Part shown: positions 5,118 through 5,713 of the stretch, one piece after another
Numbering within the stretch: position 1 is the stretch's first letter
How the letters are laid out: each line of letters opens with the position of its first letter
Source of the DNA: Flavobacteriaceae bacterium UBA2765
GTDB lineage: Bacteria; Bacteroidota; Bacteroidia; Flavobacteriales; Flavobacteriaceae
Assembly: GCA_002352665.1 (NCBI GenBank)
Contig: DEIV01000054.1
Span: forward strand, 1-5,713
Direction of reading: 5' to 3'
Length of the DNA stretch: 5,713 nt
Notes under the pieces: model-generated
Database searches by the model: none
What the model saw: only the letters and a program-made list of their open reading frames with translations
Told to the model about the DNA's origin: nothing
Position numbers and translations under genes: made by a program

Positions 5118-5420
5118 ATGAAAAAATTTATATTATTAATTTTTCTAATTTCAACTTCATTCTATTGTTCAAATAACGATGATAACTTTGAATCATCAGC
5201 AAAGATTATTGGTTTTGATGCAAGTTTCTGTGCCTGTTGTGGTGGTTGGTTAATTGAAATTGATGAAAACGAGAATCTAAAACGTTTTGATGTATTGCCT
5301 AAAAACGCTACAATTGATTTGCAAAATGCTACTTTTCCTCTATTGGTTAATCTCAATTGGACAAAAACAGATACATATTGTGGAAATGGTATTATTATTG
5401 ACAATATTGAATTAAGATAA
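5118..5420 (+). CDS. Small putative lipoprotein with a CxCCGG motif, function unknown
   Basis: This is a 100-residue protein. It starts with MKK and a hydrophobic stretch (4-16) ending in SFYC, with Cys17 followed by SNNDD. This reads as a lipoprotein signal with a relaxed lipobox, so a 84-residue mature protein anchored in a membrane and facing the periplasm or surface is likely. The mature part has D-A-S-F-C-A-C-C-G-G-W (34-44; Cys38, 40, 41), then a predicted beta-rich region with LPKNATIDLQNATFP, and a late Cys88 in YCGNG. I recall similar short CxCCGG proteins in Flavobacteriia as hypothetical proteins, but no function is known to me. The cysteines could bind a metal or form disulfides. 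The gene stands alone, 116 bases after the dehydrogenase, with its own terminator at 5464-5500. Only the start at 5118 gives a signal peptide. Confidence 0.75.
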   Translation: MKKFILLIFLISTSFYCSNNDDNFESSAKIIGFDASFCACCGGWLIEIDENENLKRFDVLPKNATIDLQNATFPLLVNLNWTKTDTYCGNGIIIDNIELR

Positions 5421-5463
5421 TTTTATTTTTCCCTTAATAGTGAAAATAAGATATTCGAATTAA

Positions 5464-5500
5464 AAAAACCTCTTATTTGACAATCTAATAAGAGGTTTTT
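5464..5500. terminator. Strong bidirectional intrinsic terminator
   Basis: AAAAACCTCTTATT (5464-5477) and AATAAGAGGTTTTT (5487-5500) form a perfect 14-bp stem with a 9-base loop. The run of A on the left and of T on the right lets it work in both directions. It begins 43 bases after the lipoprotein stop, and ends that transcript. It also shields the gene from the repeat element on its right. Confidence 0.9.
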
Positions 5501-5522
5501 CAGTTAACTAAAATTAATATTT

Positions 5523-5684
5523 ATACCAATTTAATTATAAAATACGTCGATAATAAATTGAATTATTTTTTGATTATATAAGGCAAAAAAACAAAGAATA
5601 GCATTAGTTATTGTTTCTTTTTTTAACGAAATATAAGTGAAAAAGAAACGATTTATTAGGCTTGTTTTATGATTAAATTGGTAT
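5523..5684. mobile_element. MITE-like inverted-repeat element, about 162 bp
   Basis: The ends are ATACCAATTTAATTATAAAA (5523-5542) and TTTTATGATTAAATTGGTAT (5665-5684), reverse complements over 20 bases with one mismatch. The pairing resumes inward with TAATAAAT (5551-5558) against ATTTATTA (5651-5658). The interior adds a perfect 10-bp pair GTTTCTTTTT (5613-5622) and AAAAAGAAAC (5640-5649), and a competing 16-base pair with two mismatches (5585-5600 with 5609-5624). No reading frame of note lies inside, so it would need a transposase in trans. TTATACC occurs at both ends (5521-5527 and 5684-5690) but does not fit a simple target duplication. It could also be a structured non-coding RNA or a chromosomal repeat of another kind. 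Confidence 0.6.
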
Positions 5685-5713
5685 TATACCTATTTAACGT
5701 GAGTTCGACATAA
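5685..5713. other. Right edge, possible continuation of repeat sequence
   Basis: GGTAT-T-ATACC (5680-5690) is a small palindrome at the right boundary of the inverted-repeat element. TTTAACG (5693-5699) repeats TTTAACG at 5622-5628 inside the element. The bases that follow are cut off by the window end, so whether a second copy begins here cannot be seen. Confidence 0.2.

Noticed and set aside
5162..5404. An 80-codon minus-strand frame antisense to the lipoprotein gene
   Set aside because: The plus-strand frame has a signal peptide, lipobox and motif; the antisense frame has none of these.
1..5713. CRISPR array, tRNA, rRNA, toxin-antitoxin or defence genes
   Set aside because: No regularly spaced repeats, no cloverleaf or rRNA-like sequence, and no proteins with matching motifs were found on either strand.

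Overview
The window looks like ordinary chromosome of a low-GC member of the Bacteroidota, most probably a marine-type Flavobacteriaceae. The evidence is the strong A+T bias (about one third G+C by eye), the absence of clear Shine-Dalgarno sequences, several matches to the Bacteroidota -7 promoter element TAnnTTTG just upstream of starts, and protein sequences that read like flavobacterial housekeeping proteins.

Layout from left to right. Bases 1-377 hold no credible gene. They contain a good leftward (minus-strand) promoter at 160-190, a long stem-loop at 31-87 that would lie in its transcript, and short repeated motifs at 201-237. A small membrane protein of the DUF4870 (Tic20-like) family is on the minus strand (378-713). 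It is divergent from mnmE (849-2246, plus), the tRNA-modification GTPase. mnmE converges with pcm (2279-2926, minus), protein-L-isoaspartate O-methyltransferase. pcm is in turn divergent from a Gfo/Idh/MocA-family oxidoreductase (3010-3972, plus). A possible terminator or attenuator separates that gene from a 3-hydroxybutyryl-CoA-type dehydrogenase (4102-5001, plus). Next comes a 100-residue putative lipoprotein with a CxCCGG motif (5118-5420, plus), closed by a strong intrinsic terminator (5464-5500). The right end (5523-5684) is an inverted-repeat element about 162 bp long that resembles a MITE.

The genes do not form one pathway. mnmE (tRNA wobble uridine modification), pcm (repair of damaged proteins) and the two NAD(P)-dependent dehydrogenases are housekeeping or metabolic genes that happen to be neighbours. 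No defence system, CRISPR array, RNA gene of a known family, transposase or secondary-metabolite cluster is visible. The less explained parts are the MITE-like element, the structured leader and repeated motifs at the left end, the CxCCGG lipoprotein, the alternative pairing ahead of the acyl-CoA dehydrogenase, and heptamer repeats inside mnmE.
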